From assembly GCF_000013765.1 (NCBI RefSeq), contig NC_007954.1:4340001-4404000 (forward strand): a DNA stretch of 64,000 nt. The letters run 5' to 3'. Both the position numbers and the translations under genes were made by a program. Positions 37,148-46,564 of this stretch are shown one piece after another. The first letter of the stretch is position 1; every line of letters starts with the position of its first letter. The notes under the pieces are model-generated. The model ran no database searches. It was not told the DNA's origin and saw only the letters and a list, made by a program, of their open reading frames with translations. This DNA is from Shewanella denitrificans OS217. GTDB lineage: Bacteria; Pseudomonadota; Gammaproteobacteria; Enterobacterales; Shewanellaceae.

Positions 37148-38452
37148 TCAAGCTGCATTACCCGCACGCTGCAGTAGCTGATCGACATCAATCCCCGCAT
37201 CTCGCATTTGAGCCAACTTGTATCTTAGCGCTCTTGTGGTCATGCCAAGTTCCGCAGCAGTCTGACTGCGGTTTCCTTGCACACGCCTTAAAATATCGAC
37301 AATGAATTGAAATTCGGCTTGGCGTTTAGATTCTTTCAGCCCAGAAATAGGGCTATGAGATTCTGGTAATTGAATTTCACAGCCCACTGACAAACCGAGT
37401 TCGGCCGCTTGGATAGCTTGGCCACGGCGCATAACCAAGGCTCGTTGAATGCAATTTTCCAGCTCACGGACATTCCCCGGCCAATCGTAAGCCAGTAAAG
37501 CTTCGCGCGCCTGACGGCTGAAGTAACACTCCACACCTTGGGTATCAAAGCGATGTAAAAAATGCTCGGCTAAGGGCAAAATGTCGGTTTTTCTGTCCCT
37601 AAGGGGAAAGATTTTTAGTGGCAGCACATCCAAACGATAGAAAAGGTCCTCTCTAAAAGTGCCGTTTTCAACCGCTTGACGTAAATCTTTATTGGTTGCC
37701 GCTATCACTCTAATATCGAGGGGAATAGCCTGACTGCCACCTAAACGTTCAACTTCTCTCTCTTGTAGCACCCGCAGTAATTTAGCTTGCAGAGCCAGCG
37801 GCATTTCAGCAATTTCATCCAGCAACAGCGAGCCGCCGTTGGCTTGCTCAAATTTACCGGCTTTATCGCTACTCGCCCCCGTAAACGCCCCCTTAGTGTG
37901 ACCAAAGAGAATAGATTCGAGCATGGTTTCGGGAATAGCAGCGCAATTGATGGCGATAAAAGGCTTGTGGGCGCGACTTGAATGACGATGAATATAATTG
38001 GCCAGCGGCTCTTTACCTGTACCACTTTCACCCGTGAGTAGTACAGTGGCCTCAGTGGTGGCTGCTCTATGAGCTAACATAAGCAACTGTCGGCTAACGG
38101 GAGCGGCAACAATGAGTTTAGGGTCCGGTTGCTCCAAGCGATGTAGACGTGAAATTGAAGCAATGAGCTGCTCATCTTCAACAGGAAGCAGTAAATAGTC
38201 TTGTACGCCTGACTGCATGGCAGCCGCAGCCAACTCCCCTTGTTCGGGAGCGAGTAATGCCAAGAAGTTTTTACTTGAGAAACCACTCAAATGCCCCGCC
38301 AATTGAGACGGCTTAAATTGAGAAAGGTTTATTATGGTCAACCAAGGTACCGTATTTCCTTGTTGCCACAGTGTAAATCCTTGGGATTTTAGTCGTTCTA
38401 AGGTTGCTACTGAAAGCGTAAAATCAACCAAACGTATTTTAAGGTTATCCAT
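37148..38452 (-). CDS. lafK: Sigma-54-dependent activator LafK
   Basis: 434 aa. Degenerate receiver-like N-domain (residues 1-115; the usual phospho-acceptor Asp cluster is missing), then the AAA+ core: Walker A GESGTGKE (141-148), GAFTGA sigma-54 contact loop (188-193), Walker B LLLDEIAE (209-216), then a C-terminal Fis-type helix-turn-helix ([21 protein letters not shown], about 395-415). This is the LafK/FlrA-type master regulator of lateral flagella; lack of the acceptor Asp suggests control by level or another signal, not by a kinase. Located 48 bp before fliE. Confidence 0.92.
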   Translation of the reverse strand: MDNLKIRLVDFTLSVATLERLKSQGFTLWQQGNTVPWLTIINLSQFKPSQLAGHLSGFSSKNFLALLAPEQGELAAAAMQSGVQDYLLLPVEDEQLIASISRLHRLEQPDPKLIVAAPVSRQLLMLAHRAATTEATVLLTGESGTGKEPLANYIHRHSSRAHKPFIAINCAAIPETMLESILFGHTKGAFTGASSDKAGKFEQANGGSLLLDEIAEMPLALQAKLLRVLQEREVERLGGSQAIPLDIRVIAATNKDLRQAVENGTFREDLFYRLDVLPLKIFPLRDRKTDILPLAEHFLHRFDTQGVECYFSRQAREALLAYDWPGNVRELENCIQRALVMRRGQAIQAAELGLSVGCEIQLPESHSPISGLKESKRQAEFQFIVDILRRVQGNRSQTAAELGMTTRALRYKLAQMRDAGIDVDQLLQRAGNAA

Positions 38453-39119
38453 AATCCCTGCTTAACCAATTGAAATATAAAACTTAGGTCTCCATAACCA
38501 AACGAGTTCCATAGCTTGTATTCATGCCTACCCAAACTCTAAACATGAGTATTTTTGACTATCTGTCTCACCCAATTGCGAATTTCAATCTTGCTAGGCC
38601 CTTCAGCACACACCTACAACCTCAATGATGAAAACTGAATAAACATTCACCGATATGAATATAAGTGAAAAAACAAATTTTAAAAACTTAATGCTCAAAA
38701 ATACAGCGGCAAAACATTTCACCCAGTGTTCTATTACGCATTAATAATAAGCACTGCTATAACTCAAGTTCATTCTTTAAGCGTAAACTTATAACAACAA
38801 AGGTTATCGACCGCTGTTTAAACAAACAAACTCAAATAACTACGTGCTGAAAAAACAACCTAAAAGAGAAAGTGTAAAGTTATATTTTAATAACAAAACC
38901 CATCATAAAAACTGCCTACCCGAGGATAATATGCCAGATAACTTATTTTTAAAATAGATAACTAAAAAATATAATTATTCTCTAAGTTTATTTTGTTGTC
39001 ACATCATCATCAGGCTGGTATGTTTAGCACCACAAGCCAATACCATTGAATATAAAGGTTTTATATCAGTATTTTTGACGGTGCCGTTTAAATGACACTA
39101 TTAATTGCCAGACAAAATA

Positions 39120-39148
39120 TTGACATTATTCAAGTTCGACAATTTATT
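39120..39148 (+). promoter_or_regulatory. Possible sigma-70-type promoter before fliM
   Basis: TTGACA (39120-39125), 17 bp, TTTATT (39143-39148), 155 bp upstream of fliM. The 850-bp AT-rich interval 38453-39303 between the divergent lafK and fliM genes holds no credible ORF; apart from this I see nothing in it, and no convincing -24/-12 site. Confidence 0.35.
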
Positions 39149-39303
39149 GGCGACCATTTGCTAATGGATTGATGTTTATAATTGATATTAAGAAGATCAA
39201 GAGAAAAAGCACTTAGCTAGTAAGTTTAAAAGCTCACTATAAAACGTCAATTTAACCTTACTTTTATTTATTGTGTTTACATTTGTTTTTATTCGGGGAT
39301 GGA

Positions 39304-40185
39304 ATGAGAGTTACAGCAAAAGCAACTTTATTAAAGTCAGACACTCATCACAAAATAAAAAATGTACGTTTAGTACAGGAAACCCTTGCTCGCTCTCGTA
39401 TTGTAAAACGTTTATCGCATTTTAAACGCCCAGTCATTGATGCAGTTAACCGAATATTTATGCCAATAACTCGTCAAGGATACCCTAGCCTAAGCACTAT
39501 CACCTTGAGTGAAATCGACTCCCCTGTTCAGGCTGAAACCCATCTTGGTTGGTTTGCCTGTCGTCATCAACAAAAAACCTTAGCCTGGTGGCGCGTAGAC
39601 AGATGCACATTAGAACAACTGGCGAGTGGTTATTATGGCAGCCAAAAAAACCCATTGAGTTCGCCATTAAGGCAACCGAGTCAATCAGAATTTCGCCTAA
39701 TCAAGCGGCTATTTATTAATGTCTTTGAGGTGTTACCCTTTGAAGAACTAGATCTAGAGGAATTAGAGATAGAGCTGGTAAAAAATCATGCAACTATCGA
39801 AGCAGATGCGGTGTGGGCCTTAGAATTTACTCAAGGCTCGCTAGCACCTGCATTACACATTTATATGGCGTCATCCCTACTCGGTCTTGTTCAGGATATG
39901 CCAAACCAAAAACCAATCAGCACTGATTTGCCAACAAAGCTCGCCAATTGGCTCACGCAGATGCCAGTAAAGCTACGACTCACTTTAGGTCATCAAGATA
40001 TTCCGGTTGACTCTATAGACCAGATGAAAGCCGGCGACATATTACCGATTAATCTTTATCCCAAGAGCGTGCTCGCCGTTGGAACGAAAGCATTATTCAG
40101 TGCCACAGTTCACAGTCATGATGGCCAAATGTTGGCCAAATTGACCCAAGATACCAACCACTATGAGGACAATAACATTGGCTGA
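39304..40185 (+). CDS. fliM: Lateral flagellar motor switch protein FliM
   Basis: 293 aa from ATG 39304 (GGGGATGG just before). C-terminal SpoA domain (PVKLRLTLGHQDIPVDSIDQMKAGDILPINL, then ALFSATVHSHDGQMLAKL). The N-terminus (MRVTAKATLLKSDTHHK) lacks the EIDALL-like CheY-binding peptide of chemotactic FliM, and the protein is short (~340 in polar FliM). A diverged FliM, likely not switched by CheY. Overlaps fliN by 23 bp. Confidence 0.8.
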   Translation: MRVTAKATLLKSDTHHKIKNVRLVQETLARSRIVKRLSHFKRPVIDAVNRIFMPITRQGYPSLSTITLSEIDSPVQAETHLGWFACRHQQKTLAWWRVDRCTLEQLASGYYGSQKNPLSSPLRQPSQSEFRLIKRLFINVFEVLPFEELDLEELEIELVKNHATIEADAVWALEFTQGSLAPALHIYMASSLLGLVQDMPNQKPISTDLPTKLANWLTQMPVKLRLTLGHQDIPVDSIDQMKAGDILPINLYPKSVLAVGTKALFSATVHSHDGQMLAKLTQDTNHYEDNNIG

Positions 40186-40531
40186 ACAACATACCTTAGC
40201 AGATGACTTCCTGCTCGATGATGACTTATTCAGAGATGATGCTTTCTCTGAACCCCCTGCCATAAGGAAGCCACTGAAGCACTTGTCTTTCTTCCAGCAG
40301 TTACCGGTCAAAGTTAGCCTTGAACTGGCCAGCGTTGAACTGCCATTAGGTGATTTGACTCGCATGGGTGAAGGCGATGTGATTGCCTTAGATAGAATGG
40401 TGGGTGAGGCCTTAGATATTCGTGTTAACGGCGCCTTGTTAGGAAAAGGCGAAGTCGTTGAGGTCGGCGGCCGCTACGGTGTGCGCTTGTTGGAAGTTGA
40501 AGATATTAATTTAGGTGAAGCCAGTAACTAA
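40163..40531 (+). CDS. fliN: Flagellar motor switch protein FliN
   Basis: 122 aa. Acidic N-terminus (DDFLLDDDLFRDDAF) and SpoA domain: LPVKVSLELASVELPLGDLTRMGEGDVIALDR, VNGALLGKGEVVEVGGRYGVRLLE. AGGA precedes a TTG at 40178, which may be the true start; ATG 40163 is kept. Stop overlaps fliP start. Confidence 0.92.
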   Translation: MRTITLAEQHTLADDFLLDDDLFRDDAFSEPPAIRKPLKHLSFFQQLPVKVSLELASVELPLGDLTRMGEGDVIALDRMVGEALDIRVNGALLGKGEVVEVGGRYGVRLLEVEDINLGEASN

Positions 40532-41262
40532 TGATGTTAAGAGCCTTTATTCTTGGTTGGTTATTGCTATCGCCACAAGCCTTAGGCGCTGATGGCTTCA
40601 CGCTACTCACGCTAGATTCTGGCCAAGAAAGCCAAGCTGTGAATATTAAGCTAGAAATCTTAGCCTTGATGACAGCATTGAGTTTTCTCCCAGCTATGCT
40701 GATGATGCTAACCAGCTTCACTCGTATCGTGGTGGTGCTAGCTATTTTGCGTCAAGCACTGGGGTTACAGCAGAGCCCACCTAATAAGGTGCTAATCGGA
40801 ATCGCCTTAGTGCTGACACTGTTTATCATGCGCCCCGTGGGCGATAGCATCTATAAAGAAGCCTATCTTCCCTACGATCAAGGCAAGATAGAGCTTATGG
40901 CCGCCATAGATATTGCCAAGGTGCCTTTAAGTCAGTTTATGCTAGCCCAGACTCGGGAAACTGATTTAGAGCAGATGCTAAAGATTGCCAATGAGCCCAT
41001 CGACTTAACACCGGCCGAAATCCCATTTCTAGTACTCATGCCGGCCTTTGTACTCAGTGAACTTAAAACTGCGTTTCAGATAGGTTTTCTACTGTTTTTA
41101 CCTTTCTTAGTCATAGATTTGGTGGTCGCTAGTGTCTTGATGTCCATGGGCATGATGATGCTGTCTCCCTTGATTATTTCTTTGCCATTCAAGTTAATGA
41201 TTTTCGTCTTGGTGGATGGTTGGGCCATGACGGTAAGCACGCTTACAGCCAGTTTTGGATAA
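40531..41262 (+). CDS. fliP: Flagellar export gate protein FliP
   Basis: 243 aa. Signal peptide (MMLRAFILGWLLLSPQALGA) and FliP membrane domain: LTSFTRIVVVLAILRQALGLQQSPPNKVLIGIAL, MRPVGDSIYKEAYLPY, SELKTAFQIGFLLFLPFLVIDLVVAS, MMMLSPLIISLPFKLM. Core of the type III gate. No fliO gene lies between fliN and fliP. Confidence 0.95.
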   Translation: MMLRAFILGWLLLSPQALGADGFTLLTLDSGQESQAVNIKLEILALMTALSFLPAMLMMLTSFTRIVVVLAILRQALGLQQSPPNKVLIGIALVLTLFIMRPVGDSIYKEAYLPYDQGKIELMAAIDIAKVPLSQFMLAQTRETDLEQMLKIANEPIDLTPAEIPFLVLMPAFVLSELKTAFQIGFLLFLPFLVIDLVVASVLMSMGMMMLSPLIISLPFKLMIFVLVDGWAMTVSTLTASFG

Positions 41263-41267
41263 GCATC

Positions 41268-41537
41268 ATGGATACCAATGAACTGACGGTGATATTTGCC
41301 GATGCCATGTACTTAGTGATCATCATGGTCGGCGTGCTGATCACTCCTGGGCTGATATTGGGGGTCGTTATCGCCGTATTTCAAGCGGCGACCCAAGTCA
41401 ACGAACAGACCTTAAGCTTTTTACCTAAGCTTATTCTTACTTTGCTTATGGTGCTCTTTAGTGGATCTTGGCTGATACAAAAGTTATCCGATCTATTTGA
41501 ACAGCTCTTCCTTAATATCCCACACATCATCGGCTAA
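41268..41537 (+). CDS. fliQ: Flagellar export gate protein FliQ
   Basis: 89 aa, two membrane helices, with AVFQAATQVNEQTLSFLPKLI, the FliQ signature. ATG 41268 lies 5 bp after the fliP stop; the longer frame from 41220 is inside fliP. Confidence 0.95.
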   Translation: MDTNELTVIFADAMYLVIIMVGVLITPGLILGVVIAVFQAATQVNEQTLSFLPKLILTLLMVLFSGSWLIQKLSDLFEQLFLNIPHIIG

Positions 41538-41538
41538 T

Positions 41539-42318
41539 ATGCTCTCACTCACCTCGACTCAAATCAGCATGTTAATCGGCAGCCTATGGTGGCCTTTTTG
41601 CCGTATCATGGGCGCTTTCATGATCATGCCTTTATTGGGTAATGCTTATGTGCCTGTCACTGTACGAATTCTATTGTCCTTAAGCATTGCAGTATTAATC
41701 TCTCATCTCATTCCTAGTGTTCCCCCTGTGGATGCACTGTCATTATCTGCGGTTTACCTCGCCATTGAACAATTGCTTATTGGGGTCATGTTAGGCTTTA
41801 TCTTGTACTTATTACTGCATGTAATGACCTTGCTTGGCACCATAATGTCCATGCAGATGGGCCTCGCCATAGCCATTATGAATGACCCTGCCACAGGGGA
41901 TGCCAACCCTATTCTGAGTCAATGGTTTTTATTGTTCGGCACGTTAATTTTCTTGGCCTTAGATGGACACTTAGTCGCCATAGGCGTGCTTGTTGATAGT
42001 TTTCGCCTGTGGCCCATTGGCAGTGATTTATTCTCTCTTCCCTTATTGGGGTTTGTGCATAGAGTCGGCTGGTTATTTGCGGCGGCCTTAATGCTGGCCT
42101 TGCCAGCCGTGCTGGCCATGTTAATGGTGAACATTACCTTTGGCGTGCTAAGTCGCTCAGCACCGTCGCTGAATATTTTTTCCCTGGGTTTTCCTATGAC
42201 GATGTTAATGGGGCTGCTCTGTGTCTTGCTATCACTGAGCGGTGTTCCCGAACGTTATAGCGACTTATGCTTAGAAGCGCTGGCCTTTATGTATCAGTTT
42301 ATTGGTGGTGCGGTATGA
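41539..42318 (+). CDS. fliR: Flagellar export gate protein FliR
   Basis: 259 aa, six hydrophobic segments, with PFCRIMGAFMIMPLLG and GDANPILSQWF regions. ATG 41539 abuts the fliQ stop (TAATATG); the longer frame to 41497 lies in fliQ. Stop overlaps flhB (ATGA). Confidence 0.93.
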   Translation: MLSLTSTQISMLIGSLWWPFCRIMGAFMIMPLLGNAYVPVTVRILLSLSIAVLISHLIPSVPPVDALSLSAVYLAIEQLLIGVMLGFILYLLLHVMTLLGTIMSMQMGLAIAIMNDPATGDANPILSQWFLLFGTLIFLALDGHLVAIGVLVDSFRLWPIGSDLFSLPLLGFVHRVGWLFAAALMLALPAVLAMLMVNITFGVLSRSAPSLNIFSLGFPMTMLMGLLCVLLSLSGVPERYSDLCLEALAFMYQFIGGAV

Positions 42319-43445
42319 GTGAAACCCCCAAACATGATAAGACCGAAGATGCCACTCCCCAGCGAATTCGTAAAGCCCGTGAGCAAGGTCAGGTTCCTCG
42401 CTCAAAAGATTTAGCCTCGGCAGCACTGATCTTAGGTTGCTCATTAATGCTCACCAGCAGTGCCGATTGGTTTGCTACCAAGATAAGTCAATTAACTCGC
42501 TACAATATGCTGGTTTCCCATGAAGATCTGCTTCAAGACGATGTAATGCTCATGCATCTAGGCACTAGTCTAATAAAAATGCTGGAATTACTGGGTCCCC
42601 TGTTCCTTATCGTTGCCTTACTGGCGGCCATTGCTGGCGCCTTGCCTGGCGGCCCCATTTTTAGCTTTGAAAATGCAAACTTTAAATACAGCCGCATCGA
42701 TCCCATTGCTGGTATTGGCCGTATCTTTTCCAGTCGTTCGCTGATTGAGTTACTTAAATCTGTACTCAAAATCACTTTGTTAATCGGTATCATGTTGAGC
42801 TTTCTCGATACCCACCTGATTGATTTTTTAAGTTACAGCCAACTCCCCGTAGATGAAGCCGTAACCCGTGGTATCGACATGTTATCTGCCGGTATGTTGT
42901 ACCTAGGTTTAGGATTGATAGTGATCGCTTTTATCGATGTGCCATATCAATACTGGCATCATTTACAAGAACTTAAAATGTCTCGGCAAGAGATAAAAGA
43001 TGAGCATAAACAGCAAGAAGGTAAACCTGAAGTCAAAGCAAAAATTCGCCAACTGCAGCATAGAATGGGCCGTTCACGAGCCGATACCAGCATTCCAAAA
43101 GCCGATGTTTTGTTGGTGAATCCGACCCATTACGCTATTGCACTCAAGTACGACCCAGAACTCGCCGATGCCCCTTACGTACTGACCAAGGGAAAGGAGG
43201 AGCTCGCCCTATACATGCGCAAGCTGGCCAAGCAGCATGATGTTGAAATTATTGAAATTCCAGCATTAGCGAGAGCGATATACTACTCAACCCAAGTCGA
43301 TCAACAAATCCCTGGTGCACTCTTTATGGCTATCGCCCATGTATTAAGTTATGTGATGCAAATTAAGGCTTCTCGCCAAGGCAAGCAGCAAAAACCTGAG
43401 CCGTTACCTCAGTTTTTCATTCCCCCCCATTTAAGACACGATTAA
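42315..43445 (+). CDS. flhB: Flagellar export switch protein FlhB
   Basis: 376 aa. N-terminal DKTEDATPQRIRKAREQGQVPRSKDL, four membrane helices, and a cytoplasmic domain with the autocleavage site NPTH in VLLVNPTHYAIALKY. FlhB switches substrate class at the signal of FliK. ATGA overlap with fliR. Confidence 0.96.
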   Translation: MSETPKHDKTEDATPQRIRKAREQGQVPRSKDLASAALILGCSLMLTSSADWFATKISQLTRYNMLVSHEDLLQDDVMLMHLGTSLIKMLELLGPLFLIVALLAAIAGALPGGPIFSFENANFKYSRIDPIAGIGRIFSSRSLIELLKSVLKITLLIGIMLSFLDTHLIDFLSYSQLPVDEAVTRGIDMLSAGMLYLGLGLIVIAFIDVPYQYWHHLQELKMSRQEIKDEHKQQEGKPEVKAKIRQLQHRMGRSRADTSIPKADVLLVNPTHYAIALKYDPELADAPYVLTKGKEELALYMRKLAKQHDVEIIEIPALARAIYYSTQVDQQIPGALFMAIAHVLSYVMQIKASRQGKQQKPEPLPQFFIPPHLRHD

Positions 43446-43458
43446 GGATTGCTAATTC

Positions 43459-45540
43459 ATGAATAGTATTTCACGCTTTTTTGCTGGCAACGCCAGCTAT
43501 ATCGGCATTCCTATCATGCTACTCGCCATCTTGGCCATGGTGATCTTGCCTCTGCCCGCCTGGCTATTAGATGTCTTATTTACCTTCAATATCGTCTTAG
43601 CTGTGATGGTGCTATTGGTCAGCGTGTCGATTAAACGGCCATTAGAGTTCTCAGTGTTCCCTACACTACTGCTGCTAGCCACCTTGATGCGCTTAACCTT
43701 AAACGTGGCATCAACCCGAGTCGTGTTGATTGAAGGTCATCAGGGCGGTGATGCAGCCGGACGAGTGATCCAAGCATTCGGTGAAGTGGTTATTGGTGGC
43801 AATTATGTTGTCGGTGCGGTGATCTTTCTTATCTTGATGATCATCAATTTTGTGGTCATTACCAAAGGTGGAGAGCGAATCTCAGAAGTCTCGGCGCGTT
43901 TTACCTTAGATGCCTTGCCTGGCAAGCAAATGGCTATTGATGCCGACCTTAATGCCGGAACGTTAACCCATGAACAAGCCAGTATTCGTCGTCAAGATGT
44001 CGCCCGTGAGGCCGATTTCTACGGGTCAATGGATGGTGCCTCTAAGTTTGTCCGCGGTGATGCCATTGCAGGCCTGCTTATCTTAGGTATCAATATCATT
44101 GGTGGTATTAGTATCGGCATCTTCATGCATGACTTATCCGCCAGTGAAGCCTTCAAAACTTACGCGCTACTCACCATAGGTGATGGCTTAGTCGCCCAAA
44201 TTCCCTCCCTATTATTAGCGACTGCGGCTGCAATAATCGTGACTCGCGTCTCTGACGCAGAAGAAATGCCGGTCCAACTCAGCCGCCAATTGCTAGCAAA
44301 TCCAAAGACCTTAGCAACCGCAGCCTTAGTGATGGCCATTTTAGGTTTGACTCCAGGCATGCCAGCAATGGTGTTTTTATCTTTCGCGCTCTTGTTAGGT
44401 TTTGCTTCTTGGAAACAGCATCAAAACTTGCCACTGATGACCAATGAGGAGCAAGCAGCCCCCGTCGAAAGGAGTCTTAACGAACCCGCAGCGCCCACTT
44501 GGGATGCACTGCCCTTTACCGATGTGATTGAAGTACGACTCGGATATCGCTTAGTGCACTTAGTGGAAAAGACCAAGGGCGCCGAGCTGCAAAAGCGTTT
44601 AACAGGAATACGCCGTACCCTGTCAGAACAGGCTGGTTTTTTGTTAACGGAAGTGAGAGTCAGAGATAACTTAGCCTTGGCCCCCAATGCCTATCAAATC
44701 AATTTTATGGGCAATCAAGTCGCCCATGCCGTTTTGGAACCCGATCATTTACTGGCCATTAAAAGTGGCCCGCTGTACGGTGAAATTGATGGGATTATCA
44801 CTAAGGAACCTGCCTATCAAATGGATGCTGTGTGGATAGAACAAGAGGTAAAAGCCAAGGCGTTAAATTTAGGTTATTCCGTCGTCGACAATGCCACTGT
44901 GATTGCCACCCATGTGAGTAAATTACTCCGTGAATCCTTATCTGAATTACTGCAACACGATGACATCATGCAACTCACCGACAGGCTCAGCAAGCAAGCC
45001 CCTAAGTTGGCGGAATCACTGACGACAGCATTAACACCGATCCAATTGCTTAAGGTGTTTCGTTTATTGCTTAAAGAACAAGTACCACTCAAAGACATAC
45101 GCACCATAGCCACCACCTTGCTTGAATGTAGCGAGCAAACCAAAGATGCTGTGTTATTAGCTGCCGATGTACGCTGTGCACTACGCAATAATATTCTTCA
45201 GCAAATAGTCGGTAATGCCTCAAAACTTCAAGTGCTCACCCTGACCGCTGAATTAGAGCAGACCTTGATGACCGCATTACATCAGTCTCAGCAACAAGGG
45301 AAAGTTTCATTAGACAGTTTTCCGGTTGAACCTAACTTGTTAGCGCAACTGCAACAACGTATGCCACAATTACTGGCCGACACCAAAGATAAAGGCCACA
45401 ACCCAATTCTACTGGTTTCACCTCAATTAAGGCCTTTGTTAGCCCGATATGCGCTAGCTTTTGCCCGAGGATTACATGTATTGTCCTACAATGAAGTTCC
45501 TGAAACTAAGGAGCTGATGATCGCAGGGCAACTCGGTTAG
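43459..45540 (+). CDS. flhA: Flagellar export protein FlhA
   Basis: 693 aa, eight membrane helices in the N-terminal half with the conserved loop MDGASKFVRGDAIAGL and ARFTLDALPGKQMAIDADLNAG, and a soluble C-terminal platform that receives chaperone-substrate pairs. Standard length. Last gene of the fliMNPQR-flhBA operon; no flhF or flhG follows, which is usual for lateral clusters. Confidence 0.96.
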   Translation: MNSISRFFAGNASYIGIPIMLLAILAMVILPLPAWLLDVLFTFNIVLAVMVLLVSVSIKRPLEFSVFPTLLLLATLMRLTLNVASTRVVLIEGHQGGDAAGRVIQAFGEVVIGGNYVVGAVIFLILMIINFVVITKGGERISEVSARFTLDALPGKQMAIDADLNAGTLTHEQASIRRQDVAREADFYGSMDGASKFVRGDAIAGLLILGINIIGGISIGIFMHDLSASEAFKTYALLTIGDGLVAQIPSLLLATAAAIIVTRVSDAEEMPVQLSRQLLANPKTLATAALVMAILGLTPGMPAMVFLSFALLLGFASWKQHQNLPLMTNEEQAAPVERSLNEPAAPTWDALPFTDVIEVRLGYRLVHLVEKTKGAELQKRLTGIRRTLSEQAGFLLTEVRVRDNLALAPNAYQINFMGNQVAHAVLEPDHLLAIKSGPLYGEIDGIITKEPAYQMDAVWIEQEVKAKALNLGYSVVDNATVIATHVSKLLRESLSELLQHDDIMQLTDRLSKQAPKLAESLTTALTPIQLLKVFRLLLKEQVPLKDIRTIATTLLECSEQTKDAVLLAADVRCALRNNILQQIVGNASKLQVLTLTAELEQTLMTALHQSQQQGKVSLDSFPVEPNLLAQLQQRMPQLLADTKDKGHNPILLVSPQLRPLLARYALAFARGLHVLSYNEVPETKELMIAGQLG

Positions 45541-45574
45541 TTTGCCTTTCTCTTGCAGGGTATAGCATAAAGTA

Positions 45575-46564
45575 ATGGTGAGTATGATAAAGACAGCCCA
45601 AGGTTATTCTTCAGAACTGACTCGAGATCAGTCAGAGTTAACACAATTTTGGTCACAGGTGCAGCAGGAAAGTTTAGCCATTGAGCCTGGGATCACCTTG
45701 GCCTATGGATTTATCAGACATGAAGACAATCGCCGCGCCATTGTGATTAGCAATGGCCGAGTCGAGTCCTACCTTAAGTATCAGGAGTTAATTTACGACT
45801 GCTATCAGCAAGGCTTTAGTGTGTATGCACTCGATCACCGAGGCCAAGGCTTGTCCAGCCGCTTAACCACCAATCCCCACCAAGGGCATGTGGAGCATTT
45901 TTCTGATTATGTAGATGATTTTAAAGTATTTATCGAACGCGTGGTAAAACCAGAGCGACACAAGGAGTTATTTCTTGTCGGCCACTCCATGGGCGGTGCC
46001 ATTGCGACTCACTATATACACCAAGATCCAACGACCTTTAACGCAGCAGTCTTATCGGCGCCCATGTACGGCATTATACTGCCCCTTCCGACTGTCGTTA
46101 TTAAGCAACTAGCAACCAAGATGATAAACACTCAGCCTGTCATAGGCAGCCACTTAGTCGCTACAAACTACATTATTGGCGGGCGGGATTATCAAGCCAT
46201 TAGCTTTAAACTGAATCAACTCACCCATAGCCAGGTACGTTACCAGCATTATCGTGATTTATACCAACAACAACCCCAATGCCAGCTCGGGTCTCCAACC
46301 AACCAGTGGTTAGCAGAGGCCATTGATGCCGCTAAGGCGAGTATTGATATGGCCAGAGGAAGCCCGATCCCTTTGCTCATCTTGCAAGCGGGGAAAGATA
46401 AGATAGTCTGTAATCAGGCGCAAAATAAAGCGCTTGCAGGGCTTTGCCAGCGGATCATTATCGAAGGCGCTTTCCATGAAGTGTTTATCGAAACTGATAA
46501 ACTCAGAGATAAAGCGCTAAAGGCACTGTTCGATTTTATTAACCAACACTCAGAGATAATTTAG
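45575..46564 (+). CDS. Alpha/beta hydrolase, lysophospholipase L2-like
   Basis: 329 aa. Serine hydrolase fold with the nucleophile elbow GHSMGGA and, upstream, YALDHRGQGLSSR (oxyanion side); catalytic His probably in EGAFHEVFIE and Asp in AGKDKIV. This is the monoglyceride lipase/PldB pattern. No signal peptide is seen, so probably cytoplasmic or membrane-associated. Its 3' end overlaps the convergent GGDEF/EAL gene by 26 bp. Start ATG 45575 or 45584. Confidence 0.85.
   Translation: MVSMIKTAQGYSSELTRDQSELTQFWSQVQQESLAIEPGITLAYGFIRHEDNRRAIVISNGRVESYLKYQELIYDCYQQGFSVYALDHRGQGLSSRLTTNPHQGHVEHFSDYVDDFKVFIERVVKPERHKELFLVGHSMGGAIATHYIHQDPTTFNAAVLSAPMYGIILPLPTVVIKQLATKMINTQPVIGSHLVATNYIIGGRDYQAISFKLNQLTHSQVRYQHYRDLYQQQPQCQLGSPTNQWLAEAIDAAKASIDMARGSPIPLLILQAGKDKIVCNQAQNKALAGLCQRIIIEGAFHEVFIETDKLRDKALKALFDFINQHSEII

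Noticed and set aside
39148..39166. TGGCGACCATTTGCT as a sigma-54 site before fliM
   Set aside because: Only 9 bp lie between GG and GC; functional -24/-12 sites need 10.
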